A DNA stretch of 64,000 bases from positions 186,001-250,000 of the forward strand of contig JAUILN010000013.1 in assembly GCA_030432695.1 (NCBI GenBank), read 5' to 3'. Position numbers and translations under genes: made by a program. Position 1 is the stretch's first letter. Each line of letters begins with the position of its first letter. This DNA is from a bacterium. GTDB lineage: Bacteria; Planctomycetota; UBA1135; UBA2386. Below are positions 27,200 to 36,383 of this stretch, piece by piece. Below the pieces are notes generated by a model that saw nothing but the letters and a program-made list of their open reading frames with translations, was not told where the DNA came from and did no database searches.

Positions 27200-29002
27200 C
27201 TACTTCCGCCGCAGCTCGAGTTCCAGTGGTGCACGTCGGTCGGAGAGCACGTCGACGTACACCTCGTCGCCGGCGTAGCGGTACGGCGAGTCCTTGGCGA
27301 ACGAGATCGACAGCTTGTAGCGGCCCCCGGCGGAGACCTGCAGGCCGCCGTCGACCCGCGTGCTGTCGAGGGTCTGGCGGCCGTCGTGCTCGACCGGCAG
27401 CAGGAACAGGTCCGGGAGTCCCGGCGCATCGAGCGGCAGCAGCGAGTCGCCGAGCCGGAAGCGGACGGTCACGCCGGTCGGTGCGCCGACCACCAGATCG
27501 ACGCGCTGCGTGCCGCCGTGGACCTCGCACGACGCGGTGCCCATCAACGGCGGTTCGTCCTGGTCGACGTCGAGTTCGAGGAAGCCCGGCGAGGTGTGGA
27601 TCACGAAGCGCGCGGTCGGGGTCTCGCTGCGCACCCGCGACGCCAGGTGGTTGCGCATCCCTTCCAGCTCCTCCTCGCGGCGCCACGTGAACCCGCCGAC
27701 CTCGGCCGGTCGATTGGTGCGCCGGTCGAGGACGTCGACCTGGACCTCGGCGATCGCCTCGACCGCGAACTCGGCTCGGGTGCCGTCGGTCGGGACCTCG
27801 ACGATCCACGAGGTCAAGAGCGGCCACAGCTTGGCCTGCACCGTGCCGACCGGCAGTTCGGTTGCGAAGTCCCAGACGTCCTCGCCCGCGGCCTGCATGT
27901 CGCCGAGGCGGAGCGACGCCGACGGCTCGCTGTGACTCGAGCCCGGTCCGAACAGGCGCAGCTCGGCGGCATCTCGGCCGGGGAACGGCGGCAGGCGGAG
28001 TCGCGCGGTCAGGGTCGCCATCGCCCGGCCTTCCGGCGGGTCGGCGAGGGTGATCGTCACCGGTCCGTCGGGACGCGGCTCGGTCGCGACGACCTGGTCG
28101 GCGAGTCGTATCGGTTCCTCGGTCTCGAAGCGGGTGCCGAGGTCGACGAGGACGCGCAGCACAGAGCCGACCGGCAGTCCCTGCAGTTCACAGCGTGGCG
28201 GTGCGCCGTCCTCGTCGCGCAGCCGGCGCTGGTCGAGCGGCTGGTTCGGGGAGCCGCCCTGTAGCAGCACCGTCAGTCGTGGTGCCAGGCCCACGGCCGC
28301 GTAGCGCTCGGGCTGCCAGTTGGCGAAGGCGAGTTCGAGGTCGAGCCCGCCGGGGAGTTCGAGGGTGCGGTTCGCCGGCTCCCGCAGGTCGAGCTCGATG
28401 CGTCCCCAGGCGGTGCCTCGCCCGCGCGCATACAGCGCGAAGCCGCGGTGCAGGACCGGCGGTTCGCTGCCGAACGATGCCGTGGTCTCGCGGTTGGAAG
28501 CCGCCAGCGTCAGCGTCGCGAGCTGTGGCCGCTCGCCCTCGGTGACTCCGGGCCGCAGTCGGATCGGCGAGTCGAGGCCGCGGCCCAGCAGGTGGAACGG
28601 CTCGCCGTCGCCGGGAATGCCGCTGCTCGCGTCGGCGAAGTAGCGCGCGGCGAGGCGCAGCTCGAGGTCGGCGACGTGCTGGCCGCTGCCGGCGTGGAGG
28701 ACGCGGAGTTCGCTGGCGGGGCCGGAAGCACTGGCGGCGACGGGTGGGGCGACGGTCGCAGCTTCGTCGGTCGGCTGATCCCCGGTCGCGGCGGTGATCT
28801 CGTCGCGGTCGGTCGGTGCGGCGTCGCGCGGTGCGACCGCGACCGGCTCGGACGCGTCGTCGAGCGGGTTGGACGGAGCTTGCACCGACTGCGGCCGGGA
28901 CTCTGGGGACGCCAGCAGCCACCACGCGCCGAGAAGCGCGGCGACGACCACCAGCAGGATCCAGGCGGTGGGTGCCCGGGATTGCGATGCGGAGTTCGGC
29001 AT
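27200..29002 (-). CDS. Membrane-anchored protein of unknown function
   Basis: 600 residues. One N-terminal membrane segment (about 13-32, AWILLVVVAALLGAWWLLA) without an evident cleavage site suggests an N-anchored periplasmic protein. A 65-residue Pro/Ala/acidic linker follows. The remainder looks all-beta with several sandwich-like units (LVVGAPTGVTVRFRLGDS, VDGGLQVSAGGRYKLSISF), similar in style to the Ig-repeat protein at 12555 but without the clear G.V.D..G.P pattern. No catalytic motif was seen. On the minus strand TACCTT at 29029-29034, 26 nt before the ATG, may be the -10 element. Confidence 0.6.
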   Translation of the reverse strand: MPNSASQSRAPTAWILLVVVAALLGAWWLLASPESRPQSVQAPSNPLDDASEPVAVAPRDAAPTDRDEITAATGDQPTDEAATVAPPVAASASGPASELRVLHAGSGQHVADLELRLAARYFADASSGIPGDGEPFHLLGRGLDSPIRLRPGVTEGERPQLATLTLAASNRETTASFGSEPPVLHRGFALYARGRGTAWGRIELDLREPANRTLELPGGLDLELAFANWQPERYAAVGLAPRLTVLLQGGSPNQPLDQRRLRDEDGAPPRCELQGLPVGSVLRVLVDLGTRFETEEPIRLADQVVATEPRPDGPVTITLADPPEGRAMATLTARLRLPPFPGRDAAELRLFGPGSSHSEPSASLRLGDMQAAGEDVWDFATELPVGTVQAKLWPLLTSWIVEVPTDGTRAEFAVEAIAEVQVDVLDRRTNRPAEVGGFTWRREEELEGMRNHLASRVRSETPTARFVIHTSPGFLELDVDQDEPPLMGTASCEVHGGTQRVDLVVGAPTGVTVRFRLGDSLLPLDAPGLPDLFLLPVEHDGRQTLDSTRVDGGLQVSAGGRYKLSISFAKDSPYRYAGDEVYVDVLSDRRAPLELELRRK

Positions 29003-29028
29003 GACGCGAGGACAGGACCGGGCGGCCG

Positions 29029-29034
29029 AAGGTA
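29029..29034 (-). promoter_or_regulatory. Possible -10 hexamer TACCTT
   Basis: TACCTT on the minus strand lies 26 nt before the start codon at 29002. The identical hexamer precedes the genes at 4900 and 48831. No convincing -35 element lies at 17 nt. Confidence 0.25.
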
Positions 29035-29172
29035 CCCGACGTGCGGTCCAGACGGACGTCCCGTCGTTCCCGGGCCGTTCCGGACCGGGCCTGGGAAATC
29101 CCGCTGAACCGCTCCGGGACGCTCCCGTTGGCGCGCGGCCGTCCCAGCCGGGGCGGGTCCGCGAGTCTCTGC

Positions 29173-31047
29173 ATGAATACTCCCTTCCACCTCGTCGCCG
29201 CCGGCCTCCTGGCCGCCGCCGCGCTCTCCGCCCAGGGCCCGTCCAACTGGACGACCATGACCCTGCCGGCCAACCTCGTCAGCGGTCCGAACCAGATCGG
29301 CACCTCCCTGAGCCTGCAGACCACCACCGACGTGTGGCTCTACTCCGGGATCACCAAGGAGTGGACGGTGCTGCCGGTGACCAACCCCGCACCGCTGTTC
29401 CAGGCCAACGACTACATCATCGTCCAGGACGGCAACCAGGTGCACGGCTACGCCACGCACACCGGCCGGGTCGACACGATCACCACGCCGACCACCACGC
29501 CGACGATCATCAGCGGTTCGTCGAGCTCGTCGTGGGTCACGCTGGTGGCCGACGGGGCCCAGGCCTGGGCGTTCGGCGCGTTCCACGGCCGTTGGGAGAC
29601 CACTACGTTGGCGGCACCCAACCCGACCATGGTCGCGAGCCGGTTGACGGGTCTGATCAGCGACGGCACGACCGTATGGGGAGTCAGCGCGCACCACGGC
29701 ACCCTGGTCCCGGTGCCGGGCGACGCGCAGGCGGTACCGGTGGTGGTCGGCGAGGCCGAGGTCGGCACCGCGAACTCGCCGGGCGTATTCCGCGGCTTCT
29801 CGGCCCAGCAGAACAGCTGGGGCGTGCAGGCCGTGCCGATGGTGGTCAACACCTTCCAGGAGGCCGAGTACGCGATCGTCGACGACGGCACCCAGGCCTG
29901 GGGCTTCTCGGGCATCACCGGGACCTTCGACCACTTCACCGCGACCAGCGGCATCTCCGGCCTGGTCGGCGCGGCGGGGGTCGCGGCCTTCCAGGACGGC
30001 AGCGACGCGGTGTGCTTCGGCTCCGGTACCGGCAGCTTCGTCGCGCGTCCGGCGCCGAACTTCAGCGGCTTCCACCTCGCCTACCACTTCGCGGTGGTGA
30101 TCGAAGGCTCCTCGCACACGCCGTTCTCGGCGCTGCTCGGTGCCTACGGTCCGACCGCGGTCGGCAACTTCGTGCTGACGTCGAACGACGCGATCTGTTT
30201 CGCCGACGGCAGTCCGGGTCAGAGCCTCGCCTACAGCCCGATCCTGAACACCTGGTACGTCGCGCCGGTCGTGAGCCCGCTCGCGGTCGAGGTGGTGCGT
30301 GATTCGGTGGTGCTCGCCGAGCCCACCGGCTACCAGGCCCTGTCGGCGCGCCACGGCACCTGGGTTCAGCAGACCACCAGCCTGCCGGCCAGCTACGTGT
30401 CGTCGACCCGCGGTTCGACCTTCGTCGCCGTCGACGGTACCGGCGAGATCGCCCACGTCTTCGATGCGCGGCTCAATCGCTGGGCGACCGCGGTCGGGCA
30501 GAACCCGCTGGCGATCAACATCTCGCGGCACACCGCGATGGCCCACGACGGCGTCACCGCCTTCGGCTTCGGCCAGCCGTCGGGCGAGTGGTACTCGGAG
30601 CCGCTGACCGCGGCACCGACGTCGTTCCGGACCTCGAGCTCGATCGGCACGCTGGTACACGGCAACGAGCTGAGCGTGTACTCCGTGCAGGGCTCGTTCA
30701 CCTACACCGGCCGCTATCCCGAGTTCACGCAGGCGATCAACCTCGGCAACACGCTGCGCCTGCACCAGGTGGCGCCGCCGGGCAGCGTGCTCACGCTGGT
30801 GGTCGGCTTCGCGCCGGCACGGATCGACCTCGGGCCGACGCTCGGCTTCCTCTACATGGACCCGATGGGCCTGGTCTCGGTGCCGTGGGGCGGCGTCGTC
30901 GGGTCGGGCGGGCTGGCGGAGTTCGCACTGCCGGTGCCGAACGATCCGAACCTGCGCACCACGCAGCTGCACTTCCAGGACGTGGTGATCCCGCCGACGC
31001 CGGCCATGCCGTGGCTGTCGAACTCGGTGGCGCCGATCCTGTTCTGA
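29173..31047 (+). CDS. Secreted repeat protein (WGFS-type blades) with shared C-terminal module
   Basis: 624 residues with a signal peptide (MNTPFHLVAAGLLAAAALSAQ). Residues 25-500 consist of repeats about 45-55 residues long. Each carries an element such as AWAFGAFHGRWETTT, VWGVSAHHGTLVPV, AWGFSGITGTFDHFT, YQALSARHGTWVQQT or AFGFGQPSGEWYSEP, preceded by a variable VV..D or V.V.DG strand. This looks like a propeller-type array in which each unit ends in a G.W/F strand. The last 105 residues (from INLGNTLRLHQVAPPGSVL) resemble the C-terminal module of neighbouring secreted proteins. No enzyme motif was found. Possibly a surface binding protein. Confidence 0.72.
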   Translation: MNTPFHLVAAGLLAAAALSAQGPSNWTTMTLPANLVSGPNQIGTSLSLQTTTDVWLYSGITKEWTVLPVTNPAPLFQANDYIIVQDGNQVHGYATHTGRVDTITTPTTTPTIISGSSSSSWVTLVADGAQAWAFGAFHGRWETTTLAAPNPTMVASRLTGLISDGTTVWGVSAHHGTLVPVPGDAQAVPVVVGEAEVGTANSPGVFRGFSAQQNSWGVQAVPMVVNTFQEAEYAIVDDGTQAWGFSGITGTFDHFTATSGISGLVGAAGVAAFQDGSDAVCFGSGTGSFVARPAPNFSGFHLAYHFAVVIEGSSHTPFSALLGAYGPTAVGNFVLTSNDAICFADGSPGQSLAYSPILNTWYVAPVVSPLAVEVVRDSVVLAEPTGYQALSARHGTWVQQTTSLPASYVSSTRGSTFVAVDGTGEIAHVFDARLNRWATAVGQNPLAINISRHTAMAHDGVTAFGFGQPSGEWYSEPLTAAPTSFRTSSSIGTLVHGNELSVYSVQGSFTYTGRYPEFTQAINLGNTLRLHQVAPPGSVLTLVVGFAPARIDLGPTLGFLYMDPMGLVSVPWGGVVGSGGLAEFALPVPNDPNLRTTQLHFQDVVIPPTPAMPWLSNSVAPILF

Positions 31048-31076
31048 GCGGTCGGTGGGCGTGGATCGGGGGTCGG

Positions 31077-32912
31077 CTACCTGCGGAGGTCGCGGAGTCG
31101 CCACGTCTCTGGCCACGCTGCGGGGTCGATCCCGAGCCCGCAGTTGGGATTGTCTGCTCCGTGGTCGGTGTCGATCTGGTGGACGCCGACCGCGACTCCG
31201 TCCACCACCAGTGCCAGGCCGCCACGTGGCGAGCCGCCGATCGGTCGCTGCAGGATCGCGCGCGCCTCGTTCAGCGCCGGCAGCAGGCGCGCGGCGACCT
31301 CGATGCGGATCGCGTCGCGCTCCGGCCTGAACACCGCAAGGTCCTTGCGGCCGTAGTCGGCGAGGCCGCGGTCGACGAGGACCAGCTCGATGATCCAGGG
31401 GCGGTCGTCGAGCCGTTCGCGCTGCGGACCGCAGGCGCCCTCGGGAGCTGCGGAGACCGTCGTCGACTCGACCAGGTGTTCGGACCAGCTCGGATCCCAG
31501 AAGCCGGGGCGCCATACGTCGGGGCCGATGCGGCGCGGGCACCAGGATGTCGTCGGCGCCAGCCGCCCCCCGTCCTCGGGGCCGAGTTCCAGGAACCTGG
31601 CGATGCGCAACGGATCGCGCTGCAGCGCCCGGCGTTCCGCGCCGTCGTCGGCGTCGAGCCAACGAAGCAGGCGGGCTCGTTCGGCGTCCTCGTCGATCGG
31701 GTCGACTCCGGCCACGTGGGTCGCGACGAGTCCGACGCGCGGGGGTGTCGCCGGCGACTCGAGATCGATGTCGGGGCGGAGCGCGTGGAGCGCGGTGCGG
31801 ACCGCACGGTCGGTCTCGGGATCGCCGTGCGGGAGGAGCTGCACGAGTCGTTCGGCGTGCCACGGCGCGGAAGAGCCGAAGCGGGGGAGGGCGCGGAGCA
31901 CCGCCAGCCGCAGGTCGCGTTCGGGTTCGTAGGTGATCCTCGGGATCAACCACTCCAGGGCGTCGCCGTTGCCGAGCCTGGTGAGCCGTTCGAGTGCTTC
32001 GCGGCGCAGGTCCGGGTCGATGTGGTACAGGTTCTGGCAGTGGCCGAGCAGTGCGGCTGGGTCGTCCGGTGCCAGCGCGGCGAGCGCCAGCGCGACCTCG
32101 GTGCGGTCGGCGAGCACGTTGGCGCGGTCGGCACGCCAGGTCTGTCGCCATCGGGTCAGCTTCCAGTCCAGCCGTGCTCCGCGTGGGACCTCACGCAGCG
32201 CCACCGTGCGAAGCACCTCGACGACCTCGCGGCGGCGGTCGCCGAGCGAGTCGGCGCGGTGCCGAAGCGCCCGGCAGGCGGTGGCGCGCGCATAGACGTG
32301 GTCACCGCGGACGTGGTCGAGCAGTTCGTCGACGGTTGCCGCGGCCGCGTCGAACTCCAGGTACATCTGCAGGTCGGCGAAGTGGGCGAAGGCCGCCTTG
32401 TGGGCCCAGTTGCGGGTCGGCGACTCGGCGCCGCTGTCGATGCGGTCGCGCAACGCGCGCCAGGTCCCGGTGTGGAACGCCGCCGCGCGGCACAGGATCC
32501 AGGTTGCGGATACGGCGACGTCGTCCGGCACGTAGGGATCGAATGGCAACTCGGCGAGGAGTTGCAGGCCGTCGACCGAGGAGGCGATCGTTGGGCCGAG
32601 CGCCAGCAGCACCTCGGTGACCCGCGCGCGGGCCGTCTCGCCGCGCTGCTGGGAGGCGAGATCCGGTCCGTTGCGCCAACCGGTCGCGAGGGCCTCGCAC
32701 AGCGGCTCGATCGCGACGGTGCCCTGGCGGAGCAGGAAGACCTGCGCGTCACGGGCCTCGGCATCGTCGAACAGCCGAGCGATCGCCGTCTCGACGTCGC
32801 TCGCCGTGGGGCTCTGCGCGGGAACGGCGAGCGCGAGCAGCGCTGCCGTAGACGCCGCGCGGAGGTGGTGCACTGCGCGGGGCCTCACCCGGTCGCGGAA
32901 TCGAAGGGTCAT
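31077..32912 (-). CDS. Secreted HEAT-repeat-like protein
   Basis: 611 residues. The start at 32912 gives a long basic n-region and hydrophobic core (RAASTAALLALAVPAQ), a plausible signal peptide. Residues 40-430 are helical with HEAT-type units (ALGPTIASSVDGLQLLAELP; ARATACRALRHRADSLGDRRREVVEVLRTVAL; DPDLRREALERLTRLGNGDALEWLI; LRLAVLRALPRFG). Residues 430-611 form a different domain rich in Trp, with SWSEHLVESTTV and GLALVVDGVAVGVHQIDTDHG. It is not recognised. The gene lies 77 nt downstream of the GH76 gene and may belong to the end of the MoxR-type operon. Confidence 0.7.
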   Translation of the reverse strand: MTLRFRDRVRPRAVHHLRAASTAALLALAVPAQSPTASDVETAIARLFDDAEARDAQVFLLRQGTVAIEPLCEALATGWRNGPDLASQQRGETARARVTEVLLALGPTIASSVDGLQLLAELPFDPYVPDDVAVSATWILCRAAAFHTGTWRALRDRIDSGAESPTRNWAHKAAFAHFADLQMYLEFDAAAATVDELLDHVRGDHVYARATACRALRHRADSLGDRRREVVEVLRTVALREVPRGARLDWKLTRWRQTWRADRANVLADRTEVALALAALAPDDPAALLGHCQNLYHIDPDLRREALERLTRLGNGDALEWLIPRITYEPERDLRLAVLRALPRFGSSAPWHAERLVQLLPHGDPETDRAVRTALHALRPDIDLESPATPPRVGLVATHVAGVDPIDEDAERARLLRWLDADDGAERRALQRDPLRIARFLELGPEDGGRLAPTTSWCPRRIGPDVWRPGFWDPSWSEHLVESTTVSAAPEGACGPQRERLDDRPWIIELVLVDRGLADYGRKDLAVFRPERDAIRIEVAARLLPALNEARAILQRPIGGSPRGGLALVVDGVAVGVHQIDTDHGADNPNCGLGIDPAAWPETWRLRDLRR

Positions 32913-32989
32913 GCCGGGGACTCCGTACCTCGGAACGATCATCTCGCGATCGTCGGCCGGGTCTCGCTCCGCGGCCAGCCCCGCCGCCA

Positions 32990-34093
32990 CTACCGTCCGA
33001 GCCGCGTCACCTGCTCCAGCAACATCACCCCGCTGAGCTGCGCGCTGAGTTCGGTCGGTCCGCGGCTCGGCTGCCGCCAGTCGCGGGACAGCAACGCGGG
33101 CGAATCTCCCGCCGCGCGCTCGCGGAGCTTCCACAGGCTCTCGGCCTGGGCGAGCAGGAAGGCCCGGACCGCGTCGCGGCTTTCCGGATCGGCCGCGGCC
33201 AGCTTGCCGAGGTAGCGGACCAGCACGCCCTTGAACAACGCGCCGTCGCCACCGCCGTGCTCGGTGAGCACGCCGTCGTCGTTCGCGAGGCGCTGTCTGG
33301 TCGCGGCGAAGGTGCGGCGCGCGGCTTCGAGATACCGATCCTCCCCGGTGGCGCGGAACAGCTCCACGTTGGCGCCGATCCACAGGCCCTGGTTGTAGGT
33401 GAAGGCCCAGCCGCGGTCGATCCGGCCGTCGCCCTGGCGGTTCATGCCGTCCCACACGAAGCCGGTCTTGGAATCGACGAGATGCGCGTCCATCCAGTCG
33501 TGGACCTGCTGCGCGAACTCCAGGTCGGCGTCGTTGCCGTCGGCGCGGAACAGCCGCGCACCGAGGATCACCGCCGGGGCATTGGCCGGCGCGTTCTTGT
33601 AGTCGAGCTGCTGCTTGCGCCAGGCGATGCCGCCGCCCTGCGCGTCGTTCCAGCCGTTGTGCACGTCGTTCCAGAGCGTGCGGACGTCGCGCGCGAGCTG
33701 CTCGTCGGCGCCGTGGGCCCGCAGGCGCTGCAGGGCCAACGCCATCCACAGCATGTCGTCGTAGTAGTCGTTGGTGACCGCGCTGTTGCGCTCCTGCACG
33801 CCCTGCCAGAGGTCTCGTGCGCGGGTCAGGTACGACTCGTCCCGACTGCGCTCGTAGCCGTCGACCAGCGCGTCGATCGCGTGCGCCTGCCACCAGTAGT
33901 GCCAGTGCTTCGCGGAGGGGTCGGCGGGGTGCGCTGTGCGGAACAGCCGGCTGTCCGGGTTCCAGAAGCAGGTGACCAGCGCGTCCTGCGCGGCCGCGGC
34001 GCGCGCCGACCAGTCGAGGTCTGCCACGGCCTCCTGGGCGGGCAGACCGGCGAGCAGGGTGGCCACGGCCAGCGTCGGGATTCGGCGGCTCAT
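32990..34093 (-). CDS. Secreted glycoside hydrolase family 76 (alpha-1,6-mannanase-like)
   Basis: 367 residues with a signal peptide ending near LPAQEAVA. The (alpha/alpha)6 barrel of GH76 is recognised by the catalytic Asp pair in NDYYDDMLWMALAL (Asp112-Asp113), the conserved GGGIAWR strand, the YKNAPANAPA motif and FTYNQGLWIGANVEL. Known members cleave alpha-1,6-mannan backbones of fungal or bacterial cell walls; the actual substrate here is unknown. It is the last of five genes joined by ATGA overlaps (its start overlaps the DUF58 stop by 4 nt), an unusual partner for a MoxR/DUF58 system. Confidence 0.92.
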   Translation of the reverse strand: MSRRIPTLAVATLLAGLPAQEAVADLDWSARAAAAQDALVTCFWNPDSRLFRTAHPADPSAKHWHYWWQAHAIDALVDGYERSRDESYLTRARDLWQGVQERNSAVTNDYYDDMLWMALALQRLRAHGADEQLARDVRTLWNDVHNGWNDAQGGGIAWRKQQLDYKNAPANAPAVILGARLFRADGNDADLEFAQQVHDWMDAHLVDSKTGFVWDGMNRQGDGRIDRGWAFTYNQGLWIGANVELFRATGEDRYLEAARRTFAATRQRLANDDGVLTEHGGGDGALFKGVLVRYLGKLAAADPESRDAVRAFLLAQAESLWKLRERAAGDSPALLSRDWRQPSRGPTELSAQLSGVMLLEQVTRLGR

Positions 34094-35442
34094 GCCAATC
34101 CCTCCTCACGGATCTGCAGCCAGCGCGAGATCAGTCGTCCCGACAGGCGGCGGGGCTCGGCGTCGAGGGTCGGCACGCCCATGCGCTCGATCCGCTCCAG
34201 GGTCCGCCGCCGCTCGATCAGGAGCTGCCCCGCGGTGCCGGCCTCGAACAGCGCGGCGTCGGGATCGCGCGCGCTCTCGAGTCCTTCCGGGCCGAACTCG
34301 ACGATGCGCTCCAGGTGCGGGTCGGAGACCGCCACGAACACCAGGCGGTGGCGCTTGGCGAGTGCGCCGAGCGTCGCGTACATCTCGCGGCCGGTGATCT
34401 CGTCGGTGAAGTCGGTGAACACGATCACGTAGCTGCGCTTGCGGTGGCGGGACTCCAGGTGGGTGACCGCGCGCAGGTAGCTGGTCGGTTCGTCCTGGTC
34501 GTCGAGATCGGCCAGCGAGGCGGTGAGGCGGTGCAGCCAGCCGAGCCCGCCGCGTGGCGGCAGCCAGACCCGCGGTTTGCCGTCGAAGCACAAGAGCCCG
34601 ACCTTCTCGCCCTGCGCGAGCGCCACCGCGGCGACGTCGAGCAAGGGCGTCATCGCCAGGTCGAGCTTGCGGATGCCGTCGACCAACGAGCCCATCATCC
34701 GCCCGCAGTCGAGGGCCAGGATCAGCTCGGTGTGCCGTTCGATCTCGAACTGGCGGACCATCGGCACGTGGCGGCGGGCGCTGGCCTTCCAGTCGATGTT
34801 GCGGATCTCGTCGCCGACCGCGTAGTCGCGCAGGCTCTCGAACTCCCAGCCTGCGCCGATCCGCCGGACCGGCCGCTGGCCGTGCTCCTCGAGGATCGCC
34901 GCGCGCGCCAGCAGCCACGCGGTCTCGCCGCGCGGTCGGCCCGGGGCGATGCGGATCGAGTCCTCGGGGTCGAGGAAGTAGCGGTGCTCGAGGAGGCCGA
35001 GTTCGGTGCGCAGCGCCACGCCCAGCGCTTCGAGCGCCACGCGGCCGCGGCGCATGCCGACCACCGGCAGGCGCAGTTCGATCGTGGCACCGGGCTGCAG
35101 GGTGCGGACCGTGTCGGCCTCGTTGCCGCCGAGACCGTACGGGAGCCGCTCTGCGACCCGGATGCGCAGCGGACGGCCGCCGACGTTGCGGATCCGGGTC
35201 ACGCACTCGCCGTCGTGGCCGACGTGCAGCAGCCCGGGGAACTCACGGCTGACCTCGACCTCCTCGATCGCGACCCCGGTGAACCAGTCGACCACCAGCA
35301 GCGCACCCAGCGCTGCCAGGGCCGAGAGCCACAGCAGCGTCGCGAAGCCGGTCAGCGGCACCAACAGGCTGAGGCCCAGCGCCGCGAGCCCCCAGCGGAT
35401 GCAGCGGCGACTCGGCGCGAGCCGCCGTGCGGAGGTCTTCAC
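34090..35442 (-). CDS. DUF58 domain-containing protein
   Basis: 450 residues. Two N-terminal membrane helices at about 18-55 are followed by a beta domain (60-165). The DUF58 signature is at about 205-225: WEFESLRDYAVGDEIRNIDWKASARR. The C-terminal part has a von Willebrand-like fold (ELILALDCGRMM, then FTDFTDEI), in which the usual DxSxS metal site reads DCGRM. DUF58 proteins work with MoxR ATPases as an insertion or maturation system for envelope proteins. It overlaps the MoxR stop and the GH76 start by 4 nt each. Confidence 0.93.
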   Translation of the reverse strand: MKTSARRLAPSRRCIRWGLAALGLSLLVPLTGFATLLWLSALAALGALLVVDWFTGVAIEEVEVSREFPGLLHVGHDGECVTRIRNVGGRPLRIRVAERLPYGLGGNEADTVRTLQPGATIELRLPVVGMRRGRVALEALGVALRTELGLLEHRYFLDPEDSIRIAPGRPRGETAWLLARAAILEEHGQRPVRRIGAGWEFESLRDYAVGDEIRNIDWKASARRHVPMVRQFEIERHTELILALDCGRMMGSLVDGIRKLDLAMTPLLDVAAVALAQGEKVGLLCFDGKPRVWLPPRGGLGWLHRLTASLADLDDQDEPTSYLRAVTHLESRHRKRSYVIVFTDFTDEITGREMYATLGALAKRHRLVFVAVSDPHLERIVEFGPEGLESARDPDAALFEAGTAGQLLIERRRTLERIERMGVPTLDAEPRRLSGRLISRWLQIREEGLA

Positions 35443-36383
35443 CGCGGGACCTCGACCGAGTCGGCGACGTTGCGCAGCACGTCGTCGGCGTCGAGGCCTT
35501 CGACCTCGGCGGCGGCGGTCAGCACGATGCGGTGGCGGAGCACCGCGGAGAACAGCGACTTGACGTCGTCGGGGACCACGAAGTCGCGGCCATCGAGCAG
35601 TGCAGCGACCCGGGCCGCGAGCTGCAGCAGCACCGCGGCGCGCGGACTTCCGCCGAGCTGCACGTGGACGTCGTCGCGGGTCCGGCGCACCAGCTCCAGC
35701 AGGTAGCGCCGCACCTCGGGGCGGACCTCCATGGCGATCGCCTGGGCGCGGCAGGCCTCGAGTTCGCCGGGCTGCACGACCTGCTGCACCGACTCCAGCG
35801 CCTGCGACTGGCCGGCGCTGTCGCCGCTGTGCTGCTCCAGGATCGAGGTCTCCTCCGCGAGCGACGGGTAGCCGATCTCCAGCTTGAACAGGAAGCGGTC
35901 GAGCTGCGCCTCGGGCAGCGGGTAGGTGCCCTGCTGTTCGACCGGGTTCTGGGTGGCGATCACCAGGAACGGACTCGGCAGCTTGCGACCCTCGCCCTCG
36001 ATCGATACCTGGCGTTCCTGCATCGCCTCGAGCAGCGCGGCCTGGGTCTTGGCCGGCGCGCGGTTGATCTCGTCGGCCAGCAGCATCTGCGTGAACACCG
36101 GACCCTCGACCAGGTGGAACGCGCCGCGCTGGAAGTCGAAGACCTGCGTGCCGATCACGTCGGACGGCATCAGGTCGGGGGTGAACTGCACGCGCTTGAA
36201 CTGCATGCCGAGCGCGCGGGCCAGGGTGCGAGCCAGCAGCGTCTTGGCGACGCCGGGCACGCCTTCGAGCAGCACGTGGCCGTCGGCGACCAGCGCGATC
36301 AGCAAGAGGCGGACGGCCTCGTCCTGGCCGATGACGGTCTTGCCGAGTTCGCGGCGCAGGCGGTCTTGGAGGTCGGCGATCAA
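35439..36383 (-). CDS. MoxR-family AAA+ ATPase
   Basis: 314 residues of MoxR type. Walker A is GVPGVAKT at 41-48 and Walker B is LLADEINRA, followed by the family motif PAKTQAALLEAMQERQVSIEG. Sensor 1 is in ATQNPVEQQGTYPLPEAQLDRFLFK. The C-terminal lid is helical. Such ATPases act as chaperone-like remodellers together with VWA or DUF58 proteins encoded alongside. The gene is translationally coupled to DUF4350 upstream and DUF58 downstream by 4-nt overlaps. Confidence 0.96.
   Translation of the reverse strand: MIADLQDRLRRELGKTVIGQDEAVRLLLIALVADGHVLLEGVPGVAKTLLARTLARALGMQFKRVQFTPDLMPSDVIGTQVFDFQRGAFHLVEGPVFTQMLLADEINRAPAKTQAALLEAMQERQVSIEGEGRKLPSPFLVIATQNPVEQQGTYPLPEAQLDRFLFKLEIGYPSLAEETSILEQHSGDSAGQSQALESVQQVVQPGELEACRAQAIAMEVRPEVRRYLLELVRRTRDDVHVQLGGSPRAAVLLQLAARVAALLDGRDFVVPDDVKSLFSAVLRHRIVLTAAAEVEGLDADDVLRNVADSVEVPR

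Noticed and set aside
28510..32151. A 1213-codon minus-strand frame
   Set aside because: It runs out of frame through the HEAT gene, antisense to the WGFS-repeat gene and out of frame into the anchored-protein gene, with shadow-type composition throughout.
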